Shown in pieces: positions 21,558 to 32,114 of a stretch of 64,000 bases of DNA. The notes under the pieces were generated by a model, which saw only the letters and a program-made list of their open reading frames with translations, had not been told where the DNA came from and did not search any database. The position numbers and the translations under genes are program-made. Positions within the stretch are counted from its first letter, which is position 1, and each line of letters starts with the position of its first letter. Source of the stretch: Globodera rostochiensis (taxonomy: Eukaryota; Nematoda; Chromadorea; Rhabditida; Heteroderidae); contig JAEVLN010000034.1 in assembly GCA_018350325.1 (NCBI GenBank), positions 1 through 64,000 on the forward strand, read 5' to 3'.

Positions 21558-22411
21558 ATGACGTCACTTTGATGATCGATTGAATTATTTATTTATTTAT
21601 TTTTTGTTTGTAATTAAATTGCAGCGTGAAAAGTTTCAGAAAAATGTGTATTTCGTACTCCATCAATTTAAATTTAAATTCATGTTTCTGAGTGGATGGG
21701 TGGGTGGTGTTGTGAGTGACATTGCTTTATCATTCAATAAAATCTTCCCGTAACAAAAACCCATTTTTTGCTATTTGAAAAATTTACGAGATTTTCAAAA
21801 TTTTTTTGATTATCAATTTCTACAGTGAATTTTATTTTTTTATTTATTTATCACATCGAAGGAAATGCAAGCAAATCACTAACATGATGGAATCAGGGAT
21901 GCGATGGCCAAAACCCAAAAACGTGGAAAATTTTTTAAGCCTTTAATTTAATGGAGAATTGCTCGAACAACCATTAACTATCATATTTATTAACACTTTT
22001 CACAATTTTGAGCAAATTTGGCTGACAAATGAGAAATGAAGTAATTATAAGCCTGGGGACAAGTCAAAGCTGTTGAACTTGATAGAAAAAGGCATTCAAA
22101 AGATACGTTCCCATAAAAAGTTGATTTTTAGGGGTGTGAGTTTTACCCTTTATATTGCAAATTGTTAAGGAATGAATTTTCAAAAATGCAACTTTTTTTG
22201 TGAATTTTGCTTCGTTTGGGGGGGGGGGGTCGGCGGTGCCGATAGGCGCCGCAGAGACAATTTTGAATTTTTTAATTAATTTGTCAAGAGATTTGCAACC
22301 AAAATTTAAAAATGCGGCAATTTTTTTGAAGCTTTTTAGAATGGGAGGGGTTCCGGCGGTGCCGACAGGCGCCGCCGGGAAAAATTTTTTGAGTTTTTTG
22401 ATGTAATTTGC
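21558..22411. other. PUF-2/PUF-3 tail-to-tail intergenic DNA, first part
   Basis: Non-coding AT-rich DNA. Two copies of the palindromic GGCGGTGCCGATAGGCGCCG motif lie at about 22228 and 22352; the second is slightly diverged and the first is preceded by a G run. No gene is supported. Confidence 0.5.
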
Positions 22412-23110
22412 AGGCCTGTGCACGGTTACCAATTTTCGTAACCGTAACCGCCCGTCCTCAAAATCTCATAACCGTTAACCGCCCGTCCTCAAAATCTCAT
22501 AACCGTTAACCGCCCGCGGTTATCCGCGGTTAACCGCCTTATTTAAAAATCAATAAAGTTTTCCAGATTTCGAAAAATCAATTTTTCAAAACTAATTTTT
22601 TCCGATCGTGATGTGGCGTCTTTCTTAAATTAAATCAAAATTGATGTGTATTGAACTTAACAAGTGATTTTTATCGGATTTTGTCAATGAATAAAATTTT
22701 TTAATCTCTTTCTAACACCTTCATGATTAACTAACAAAGCGCGACCGAGCAGAGTGATTTTTTTCTGTTTTTTTTGCGCATTAGTTTCCTAAAGTATTTT
22801 AAGAAAAGGAGTGGAGGTTCGGCGGTGCCGATAGGCGCCGCCGAGGAAAAAAATCAAATATCTAACGCCTTATGCTGAGAAAAATCGTCCGAATTTTAGG
22901 TAATTAGTTCTAAAATGCACTAATTATTTATGTAAATACTTAGAATTTTACTTTTTATATCTAAAATTTTTGGAAAAAGTTGAAAGAATACTAAAAAGAA
23001 GGGATATTAAAATATAAATAAAAAATAAAATAATTACAGAGGAAGGGGCTAGAACCTAGACCAAATAAAATCAGTCAAGAGTTTCACCATTGAAACCGTG
23101 CACAGGCCTG
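22412..23110. mobile_element. hAT-like element, 699 bp, CAGGCCTGTGCACGGTT ends
   Basis: Inverted ends CAGGCCTGTGCACGGTT and AACCGTGCACAGGCCTG are flanked by perfect octamers GTAATTTG (22404-22411 and 23111-23118). The interior repeats AACCGTTAACCGCCCG and CGCGGTTA, carries one GGCGGTGCCGATAGGCGCCG palindrome, and has a tRNA-like box near its 3' end. No transposase frame. The 42,625-43,534 element is a family member. A copy with its 5' end missing lies in the second segmental duplicate, from about 29.38 kb. Confidence 0.88.
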
Positions 23111-24683
23111 GTAATTTGTTAAGAAAATTGGTCCAATTTGGCGAAATGTTTATAAATTTTAAAAATATATCCAATAAATTGAGAGAAAGTCTATTTGAGG
23201 CAAAACCGTGGAAAAAAGCCCCAAAACGTGGAAAACGTGCCAGCTTTAAAAAACGTGGAAAAAACCCCAAAACATGGAAATTTCCACGTTTCCGTGGTAA
23301 AATCGCAACCCTGAATGAAATCAATAAAATCATTCAGAATGTATTGAATGTCTTTAGGTTGGACAGCACATTAGTTTTGAACAGCTGGGGGAAGAGATTG
23401 AGACAATGTCAGAGGGGAGGTAATTCCAGGAATTGGTGCAGCGGTGAAAGAATAAATTGGAAATGAATGGGGTTTTTCTTTTTTTGCGGATTTGGAGAGA
23501 ATGACGACGACTAGGGCGTGTGTTGAAAGGAATTATATCTTTTGGGCTGAAATGAGTGTGACTGTGACATATTTTGTGCATCATACAGAGATCAAAAAGT
23601 TGCGACGAGATGCCAAAGATTCCAATTTAAATAATTTCAAACGTTGGTCATAGGAACATTTGGGGAGTTTACATTTGGTGAGGGCGGTAGGGGTCGTTTG
23701 AGTCTGGTCGGTTGAGTCTGGGCCAGTTGAGTCTGGCCGCTTGAGTCTGGCCGCTTGAGTCTGGCCGGTTGAGTCTGGGCCAGTTGAGTCTGGCCGCTTG
23801 AGTCTGGCCGGTTGAGTCTGGTGGCTCGGTTGAGTCTGGTGGCTCGGTTGAGTCTGGTTATAAGGAAAAGGTTCAATATTTTAAAAATTAAATTTTCTAA
23901 ACCGGTTTAAATAACCGTTTATAAAGGCTTAAATTATTCTTTTTTGAGACTTAGAAAACATATAGTAAGCGATTTAAAGTAATTTTTGCAGATTTTCAAA
24001 GCTAACTTAACCGGTTCAAAAAGCGGTTTAAGTGCTTTGCTACAACATTCTTGATCAAAATTCGGTTTCAGCACCAAAACAAACCCAGAGAAGTGTTTTT
24101 TTAGAAGTTTGATAAAATTTTATATGAATTCGGCTCTTCCGACTTTTGCCCGATTTTGGCTTACCGGACCATTTGTCGTCGTGTCATATGTATTGACACT
24201 TAAGCTTACGGGCTTAAACCTAAGCTAGCTTAGGCTTAAGCCTAGGCTTAAAGCTATTCTATGTATAACCTGAAAAACAAAATTTTTTAGGCGCCTATTT
24301 CGAGATTTTTCAAGCCTAAAAATAAGCCTTTATAATATTTAAACGGTTTTTGAAACCGGTTCAGAAAATTTAATTTCCAAAATATTGCAACTTTTTATCG
24401 TTTATAGCATCAATCTTTGATGCGAAAAGACACTCACAATTTGTATGGTTTAATTTGAAATGTTGGGGGATAGCCGCATTCTTTAAAACCACTAAGATTG
24501 CTCCAAAGTTTGAAAAATTGATTTTTCAAAGCAAAATTTTTCCAATCGTTTTGTATCGTCTGATCAAAATTTAAATCGAAATTGATTTATGTTGGAGTAC
24601 GCGTTTGAAAGTTTTCACGCTGCAATTCAATTAGGAGCAAAAATAAATAAATAATTATTCAATCGATCATCAAAGGGACGCCA
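23111..24683. other. PUF-2/PUF-3 intergenic DNA, second part
   Basis: Holds a TTGAGTCTGGCCGC minisatellite (23690-23870), repeats of AACGTGGAAA, and CTTAAGCCTAGGCTTAA-type motifs at 24.20-24.26 kb. The frames 23098-23466 and 23354-23584 are duplicated at 30.7-31.1 kb, lack recognisable domains and overlap repeats, so no gene is called. Confidence 0.5.
23690..23870. repeat. 14-bp minisatellite TTGAGTCTGGCCGC
   Basis: About twelve copies of TTGAGTCTGGCCGC and variants (CCGG, GGCCAG, GTGGCTCGG). The duplicate array at 31205-31295 has about six units, so copy number changed after the segmental duplication. Confidence 0.85.
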
Positions 24684-26552
24684 TTATCCATTATTCGGCT
24701 TCTTCCTTTTGTCGACGACTGCGCCGCCCGCCCTTTTGGCAAGCAATCTGAAACCCAAAAACATTAAAATAAACCGATCAACACAAAAAGGGCTACCAGC
24801 CCAGGGGCTGTCTATGTATCGATCCTATCGTAATTTGGAGCCATATCGTATCTTTTTTTGAAAAATTGCCCACCCAAAAAATATCATATGGCCATGGTGG
24901 TGGAACATGAATTAATTCCCGAGAGGCAAAATCGAGAACAACGAATGGAAAAAGCGCATAAAAGCCAACACACAAAACTCACTGTTGTCTCTTTAGCAGT
25001 GCCGGAATGTGTTCTTCGATGGCGAACATCATTTTGTCACGATGCGCAGAGTCCGCGCCGTCCACCATTCTGACCACGACGTCGTTGGCGAACTGTTTAT
25101 GCATCATTTGCAACAAAGGCGTCTTCCCAGTGCCGTCGCTGAACAGAAAAAGCAAAACATTTAGTTTTTGGGGTTCCCGGAAAAAACTCACTCCGCACAA
25201 AGTTGGTCGATCAGCGCATTTTTCTGCTCCGTCGTCCCAAAAATCAAACACTTTTCGATTATGCTGCAAATGCTTTTGTAATGCGTCTTCAGAATGTCCC
25301 CCTGCAGACTGCGCACAATGCGCTCCCGGTCTTCGGGACGTCCATGCTCAATCACATGTTGGATCACGAAGCTTCCATACTGATCTTTGATGCATCTGAT
25401 CACACACGAACGGGGCGTCAGTTCTTCGATTATCTTAAAACAAATTTATTAAATTATCCCCTTAAAAATTAATAATTAAATAAAATTTTGCCTCAATTTG
25501 TGACGCTTTGTCCACCGATTTCAACGCCGTTTGGATCACAGGACCGCCGTATATTTGCAGGGCCAATTCCAACACGTGGCCACGCAATGCGTCCACAAGT
25601 TGAGCCTTCTGATCGTCCGTGCCGCATTCGAAAAATTTCTGAATTTTTTCATTTTAATTAGGTAATTCCCCTTTTGTTCTTAGTCGGGATTAGAGGACTG
25701 GAATTCCGGTTAACATACACCCTTAAATATCAAATCGTTACCCTTTTCGGAAGTTTTTTCTTTATAGCTTCTTTCAAAACTAACCTTTAACTTTTCTCGT
25801 TGATAGCTTCTACTAATAAGCTTTCGAATGATATCAAGTCTGTTTGATTTGGTTAGATTTGAAAGAAGTTATAACAAAAAAACTTCCGAAAAGGGGAACG
25901 AGTTGGCACCCGCCTTCTTAAAATTGGACCTATTAACGGTACGAAATTTCGGTAAATTAACGCTCAATTTATCGAATCCGTGCCAAACATTAATAAATAT
26001 TCAGAGGACCCGAATAACATGAGTGCCAAATTCGTCAGCCATCAACTGTCGAGCATTTTGAAGTGTCTTCGGCCCTCTGAGAAAAATAAAATTTATATTA
26101 TTTAATTTAAATTCTCTTCAATTTTACACAATTTTCAAAAATGATTATCGAAAAAAAGGGTTTTTTGTAACGTCTGAAAGACCGCGAACCGTTCAACAAT
26201 TATGTCCCCAAAAACTGATGGCCCTTACACATTTACCGTAGATTATTTTTCAACCTCCTCCGAGGGGGCGGGATTATTAGAGGGTGTGGGATTATTAGAA
26301 GGGGCGGGATTACAAGAGTGTTTACGGTAATCCAAAAAGCAACTCACCCCACACAGACGTTGTCGAACAGCGCCTTTTTCTGATCCGTCGTCCCGCAAGT
26401 CAAACACTTCCTAATGACGAGGCTGCCGAATAAGCTTTCTTTGTTTATGCTAAAATTGTACGATTTGATAATAAAGCTTAAGAGAGCTTTTGAATTAATA
26501 GTTTTCTTGGAGAGTGAGGAATTTGCTGAAAAAGTTTTTTTGTTTATGCGAA
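24684..26552 (-). pseudogene. PUF-3: 5'-truncated Pumilio gene with a fused exon
   Basis: Minus-strand exons recovered: remnant of the long exon ending at 26348 (from about 26431), 26076-26010, 25638-25492, 25433-25192, 25138-24983, 24747-24684. Exons 1-4 are missing. The exon 25433-25192 is a fusion: it starts as the TPRSCVIRCIKDQYG exon of the relatives and changes inside the shared DQYG motif into the GSFVIQHVIEHGRPEDRERI exon, deleting the intermediate exon and introns. The fusion keeps frame. Upstream of the remnant the DNA is PUF intron sequence; a chance TTTTAG acceptor there would give an in-frame SLFGSLVIRK start, but no initiator follows. The last exons are near-identical to PUF-2 and PUF-5. 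Confidence 0.75.
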
Positions 26553-28868
26553 ATGCACTTGCCAATCGGTGGACAAAGCGTCACAAATTGAGGCAAAATT
26601 TTATTTAATTATTATATTTTTGAGGGGTTAATCATTTAATTTAAAATAAATTAATTAGTAAATTTGTTTTAAGATAATCGAAGAACTGACGCCCCGTTCG
26701 TGTGTGATCAGATGCATCAAAGATCAGTATGGAGCCTACGTCATGAACATGGTGATTAAATATACAACAATTTTATTAAAATGTGTTGTTTGATTAACCG
26801 GGGCTCCCGGGTTTGGGCCATTTGAAACTGTTAAAGGTTCTTTGCAGATATTCGAACTCATCGAACCACAACGGCTTCAATTTGTCGTTGATGCCATACT
26901 GTCCAGTCCGTCGGATTCGGTACATTTTTATCAGATTTTGTTTGTTTGCTTAAAACCAGGGCTCCCAGATGAAAATTTTCAAAAGCCCAAAATTTAATAG
27001 AAGCTTTGCATTCCACCAGTGCAATTCGCCAAAAAAAAACCTCAAAACAACCAAAAAACATCAAAAAGCATTATTTTTAAATTTTAGCAGCATTGATTTT
27101 CCAAAAAACATCAAAATGATGCTAAAGCATCAAATCTGGGAGCCCTGCTTAAAACTATTTTATAACATTTCTTAATTTTATAAGTCTCGAAAGCATCCTT
27201 CGCCCCTTCGCATCCCAACAGGTTGCCTCGCTGTCCCTTCATGAATGCGGCTATCGGGTGATTCAACGTATGCTTGAACACTGCACGGAGCAGCAAAAGC
27301 GTCCCGTGTTGGAACAACTGCTTGACAATGTGCCCACTTTGGTCACTGATCAGTATGGAAGCTTCGTGATCGAACGTGTGATTGAACATGGACTGCCCGA
27401 AGACCGGGAGCGCATTGTGCGCACTCTGCAGGGGGACATTCTGAAGACGCATTACAAAAGCATTTGCAGCATAATCGAAAAGTGTTTGATTTTTGGGACG
27501 ACGGAGCAGAAAAATGCGCTGATCGACCAAGTTTGTGCGGAGTGAGTTTTTTTCCGGGAATCCGAAAAACTGAATTTGTGCTGTTTTCTGTTCAGCGACG
27601 GCACTGGAAAGCCGCCTTTGTTGCAAATGATGAAGCAACAATTCGCCAACGACGTCGTGCTGAAAATGGTGGACGGCGCGGACTCGGCGCATCGTGACAA
27701 AATGATGTTCGCCATCGAAGAACACATTCCGGCACTGCTAAAGAGACAACAGTGAGTTTTGTGTTAGCTTTTCTGCGCTTTTTGAATTTAATCATCGATT
27801 TTTATAATACGCCGAACTTGCCGATATTTTCGGGTGGGCACTTTTTGTCAAAAAGATACGATGAGGCTCAAAAATTACGATATTTTTACGATGTGGCACG
27901 ACTTTTCGTCAACGACTTTAGTCAATATGAAAGAATTTAAAAAAATTTTCAATTAAATTAAGCCAACATCAATTTTTCAAAGGAAAATTTCTCGGCACCG
28001 CCTCACCCCCCCCCCCCACCTTTTTGCCTTTTTAGTAAAATCGCACAATAACAAAAATTTCGCGAAGAAAGTATTAAAACAATTTCTTATCTATTTTAGA
28101 TGATTTTTCGATTGGGGGGGGGGGGTCGGCGGTGCCGATAGGCGTCGCCGAGAAATTTTTTGAATCTTTGACTCAATCTATTAAGAGATTTGCAAACAAA
28201 AATTTAAAATATACGGTAATTTAGGGATGAGAAAGCAAAGAATAAAAAAAATTGTCAATGACGTGGAGGGGGATTGAACCTCAACGAATTTTTGGTGACG
28301 GGAACACAGACCAATCAGCCAACAATAACAGTTGTCTTACATATGAAAAATCTGGTAAAGTGTCTCGAAAATACAAAATTTCTTTGACACAATTTATTTT
28401 CTCTCTCGATTTTCGTAAGAAAACCGAAAGAAAAACCTCGAAATTATCGAAATCGAAAGGTTTCGACCCACCCCTGGCGTTCGCTATAGTTCACCCAAAT
28501 ACGCTCCTAAAAATCGACTTTTTTGGTCCCCCCCCCCACGAAAAAAATTCCTGGCTCCGCCTCCGCCCTTGTTTTGAATGATTTTAAGGCTTTTGTTGCA
28601 TGGTTTAAATTGTTTGCAAAAATCATAAAGGCTAAATAAAATGGGGCCAGTAAAGTTTACTATTACCGAAAATTTGTTGGTGGCTAAAATTTAATTGAAA
28701 TTTGACGTCAGGGAACCTATTATGATAGGATCGATACACAGACAGCCCTGGGCTGGTAGCCCTTTTTGTGTTGATCGGTTTATTTGAATGTTTTTGGGTT
28801 TCAGATTGCTTGCCAAAAGGGCGGGCGGCGCAGTCGTCGACAAAAGGAAGAAGCCGAATAATGGATAA
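26553..28868 (+). pseudogene. PUF-4: 5'-truncated Pumilio gene
   Basis: The copy begins abruptly inside the exon encoding SVDKASQIE (26553-26594) and continues with exons 26674-26751, 26848-26919, 27222-27541, 27596-27751 and 28805-28868, all in the phases used by PUF-2 and ending DKRKKPNNG. Exons for the N-terminal repeats are absent, and the sequence just upstream is the inverted 5' remnant of PUF-3, so no promoter or start is available. The intron before 27222 holds a 191-bp hAT MITE. Residue changes from PUF-2 (for example GSFVIERVIEHGLPEDRERI) show that the body was partly exchanged with another copy; PUF-5 shares this version. Confidence 0.75.
26957..27147. mobile_element. hAT-like MITE, 191 bp, with empty site
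   Basis: Perfect 14-bp inverted ends CAGGGCTCCCAGAT and ATCTGGGAGCCCTG lie between perfect octamers CTTAAAAC (26949-26956, 27148-27155). The same intron in PUF-2 (near 19850) and PUF-5 (near 33010) reads straight through TGTTTGTTTAAAA without the insert, giving natural empty sites. The octamer fits the nTnnnnAn preference of hAT target sites. Confidence 0.93.
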
Positions 28869-29617
28869 TGGCGTCCCTTTGATGATCGATTCAATTATTT
28901 ATTTTTTTTTTTTTGTTTGTAATTAAATTGCAGCGTGAAAAGTTTCAGAAAAATGTGTATTTCGTACTCCATCAATTTAAATTTAAATTCATGTTTCTGA
29001 GTGGATGGGTGGGTGGTGTTGTGAGTGACATTGCTTTATCATTCAATAAAATCTTCCCGTAACAAAAACCCATTTTTTGCTATTTGAAAAATTTACGAGA
29101 TTTTCAAAATTTTTTTGCTTATCAATTTCTACAGTGAATTTTATTTTTTTATTTATTTATCACATCAAAGGAAATGCAAGCAAATCACTAACATGATGGA
29201 ATCAGGGATGCGATGGCCAAAACCCAAAAACGTGGAAAATTTTTTAAGCCTTTAATTTAATGGAGAATTGCTCGAACAACCATTAACTATCATATTTATT
29301 AACACATTTCACAATTTTGAGCAAATTTGGCTGAGAAATGAAGAAATTATAAGCCTGGGGACAAGTCAAATCGGAGTTGACCCGCGGTTATCCGCGGTTA
29401 ACCGCCTTATTTAAAAATCAATAAAGTTTTCCAGATTTCGAAAAATCAATTTTTCAAAACTAATTTTTTCCGATCGTGATGTGGCGTCTTTCTTAAATTA
29501 AATCAAAATTGATGTGTATTGAACTTAACAAGTGATTTTTATCAGATTTTGTCAATGAATAAAATTTTTTAATCTCTTTCTAACACCTTCATGATTAAAA
29601 TCTAACAAAGCGCGACC
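28869..29617. other. PUF-4/PUF-5 tail-to-tail intergenic DNA, first part
   Basis: Non-coding, nearly identical to 21.56-22.75 kb except that the middle, including both GGCGGTGCCGATAGG palindromes and the 5' end of the 699-bp element, is deleted at about 29375. No gene seen. Confidence 0.5.
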
Positions 29618-29625
29618 GAGCAGAG

Positions 29626-30487
29626 TAGAGCCCGGCGGGAACGGGATTCCCGCGGGAAAAGTACGGGAATCCCGGTCCCGTTCCCGTCTTTTTCGCCGGG
29701 CGGGATTTTTTACGGGAACGGGAAAAAGACGGGATTCCCGTTCGGGATTCCCGTCCCGTTCTTTTTGAAAACCCCGTTCCCGTTCCCGGAAATTTTATTT
29801 CAGTATTTTTCCCGTTCCCGTTTATTTTTCTTGGCGAAATGTTTTCAAAAATTTAACAATTTTGTACCAATTTTCATCACAAAAATGCTTAAATTTCAAA
29901 ATTTTTTAACGGCGGCGCCTATCGGCACCGCCGAACCCACCCAAAATGTGCCATATTCTGTTGGTTTCTGATTTTCTGAATCAATTAAGATTTCAAAAGC
30001 TTAAAAAAACTACCGTATTTTTAAGATTTTGGTAGCAAATCTCTTATCAAATTGAGCAAAAAATGCAAAATTTTCTCGGCGGCGCCTATCGGCACCGCCG
30101 ACCCTCCCCCCCCCCCTCCACCTCGAGAAAAGAAATTCTCAAAAATTTGAATTTTGAAAAATTCGCAAATCGGAAAAAATTCGAAAATTTTGAGCAATTT
30201 TCTTAACAAAAATGTTTTAAAAATTTTCCGACGGCGCCTATCGGCGTTGTCGGACCCTTCAATTGTATATCAGAAATTTATCTCAAAGTGCCCGCCAAAA
30301 AAAATTTCGAAAAATTCTTAGTTTAAAAATTTTCAAAATTTTTCCCGTTCCCGCGGGATTCCCGTTAAAAATTGAACGGGATTTCTACGGGAACGGGAAA
30401 AAGACGGGATTCCCGTTCGGGATTCCCGTCCCGTTCTTTTTGAAAACCCCGTTCCCGTTCCCGGAAATTTTTTTTTACCGGGCTCTA
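29626..30487. mobile_element. hAT-like element, 862 bp, TAGAGCCCGG ends, nested
   Basis: Ends TAGAGCCCGG and CCGGGCTCTA lie between perfect octamers GAGCAGAG (29618-29625, 30488-30495). Copy 1 of the segment (near 22750) reads CGACCGAGCAGAGTGATT uninterrupted, so it is an empty site. Subterminal regions repeat GGGAACGGGAATCCCG-type motifs. The interior holds three GGCGGTGCCGATAGGCGCCG-type palindromes and no transposase. It is inserted in the remnant of the 699-bp-type element. The copy at 36,911-37,773 is nearly identical but in the opposite orientation. Confidence 0.93.
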
Positions 30488-30495
30488 GAGCAGAG

Positions 30496-32114
30496 TGATT
30501 TTTTTCTGTTTTTTTGCGCATTAGTTTCCTAAAGTATTTTAAGAAAAGGAGTGGAGGTTCGGCGGTGCCGATAGGCGCCGCCGAGGAAAAAAATCAAATA
30601 TCTAACGCCTTATGCTGAGAAAAATCGTCCGAATTTTAGGTAATTAGTTCTAAAATGCACTAATTATTTATGTAAATACTTAGAATTTTACTTTTTATAT
30701 CTAAAATTTTTGGAAAAAGTTGAAAGAAGCCCCAAAACGTGGAAAACGTGCCAGCTTTAAAAAACGTGGAAAAAACCCCAAAACATGGAAATTTCCACGT
30801 TTCCGTGGTAAAATCGCAACCCTGAATGGAATCAATAAAATCATTCAGAATGTATTGAATGTCTTTAGGTTGGACGGCACATCAGTTTTGAACAGCTGGG
30901 GGAAGAGATTGAGACAATGTCAGAGGGGAGGTAATTCCAGGAGTTGGTGCAGCGGTGAAAGTATAAATTGGAAATGAATGGGGTTTTTCTTTTTTTGCGG
31001 ATTTGGAGAGAATGACGACGACTAGGGCGTGTGTTGAAAGGAATTATATCTTTTGGGTTGAAATGAGTGTGACTGTGACATATTTTGTGCATCATACAGA
31101 GATCAAAAAGTTGCGACGAGATGCCAAAGATTCCAATTTAAATAATTTCAAACGTTGGTCATAGGAACATTTGGGGAGTTTACATTTGGTGAGGGCGGTA
31201 GGGGTCGTTTGAGTCTGGCCGGTTGAGTCTGGCCAGTTGAGTCTGGCCGCTTGAGTCTGGCCGGTTGAGTCTGGTGGCTCGGTTGAGTCTGGTTATAAGG
31301 AAAAAAGTTTCACTATTTTAAAAATTAAATTTTCTAAACCGGTTTTTAAAGTAATTTTTGCAGATTTTCAAAGCTAACTTAACCGGTTCAAAAAGCGGTT
31401 TAAGTGCTTTGCTACAACATTCTTGATCAAAATTCGGTTTCAGCACCAAAACAAACCCAGAGAAGTGTTTTTTTAGAAGTTTGATAAAATTTTATATGAA
31501 TTCGGCTCTTCCGACTTTTGCCCGATTTTGGCTTACCGGACCATTTGTCGTCGTGTCATATGTATTGACACTTAAGCTTACGGGCTTAAACCTAAGCTAG
31601 CTTAGGCTTAAGCCTAGGCTTAAAGCTATTCTATGTATAACCTGAAAAACAAAATTTTTTAGGCGCCTATTTCGAGATTTTTCAAGCCTAAAAATAAGCC
31701 TTTATAATATTTAAACGGTTTTTGAAATGGTTCAGAAAATTTAATTTCCAAAATATTGCAACTTTTTTTCCTTCTTGGCTATCGATGTAATTGCGGAAAA
31801 GCCTACCGGAATTGAATTAGCTTGACAATCGTTTATCCCATCAATCTTTGATGCGAAAAGACACTCACAATTTGTATGGTTTAATTTGAAATGTTGGGGG
31901 ATAGCCGCATTCTTTAAAACCACTAAGATTGCTCCAAAGTTTGAAAAATTGATTTTTCAAAGCAAAATTTTTCCAATCGTTTGTATCGTCTGATCAAAAA
32001 TTTAAATCGAAATTGATTTATGTTGGAGTACGCGTTTGAAAGTTTTCACGCTGCAATTCAATTAGGAGCAAAAATAAATAAATAATTATTCAATCGATCA
32101 TCAAAGGGACGCCA
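30496..32114. other. PUF-4/PUF-5 intergenic DNA, second part
   Basis: Copy 2 of the 22.76-24.68 kb DNA. It holds one palindrome at about 30560, the short TTGAGTCTGGCC array (31205-31295) and the CTTAAGCCTAGGCTTAA motifs. No gene is supported. Confidence 0.5.

Larger units (their letters stand above)
19400..26430. repeat. Segmental duplicate B, copy 1 (~7 kb)
   Basis: The run from PUF-2 exon 7 through its 3' end, the intergenic region and PUF-3 reappears in the same orientation at 26,553-34,290 as PUF-4 plus PUF-5. From 19.89 to 22.06 kb the two copies differ only at isolated bases and homopolymer lengths, so the duplication is recent. Later differences are transposon insertions and deletions. 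Confidence 0.85.

Noticed and set aside
23049..23466. Frames in the PUF-2/PUF-3 spacer duplicated at 30.7-31.1 kb
   Set aside because: Conservation is explained by the recent segmental duplication. The sequence is AACGTGGAAA repeats and transposon edge, with no known domain.
29765..30532. Frames inside the 862-bp element (and 37428-37634 in its twin)
   Set aside because: No transposase motifs; they reflect GGGAACGGG subterminal repeats. The element is non-autonomous.
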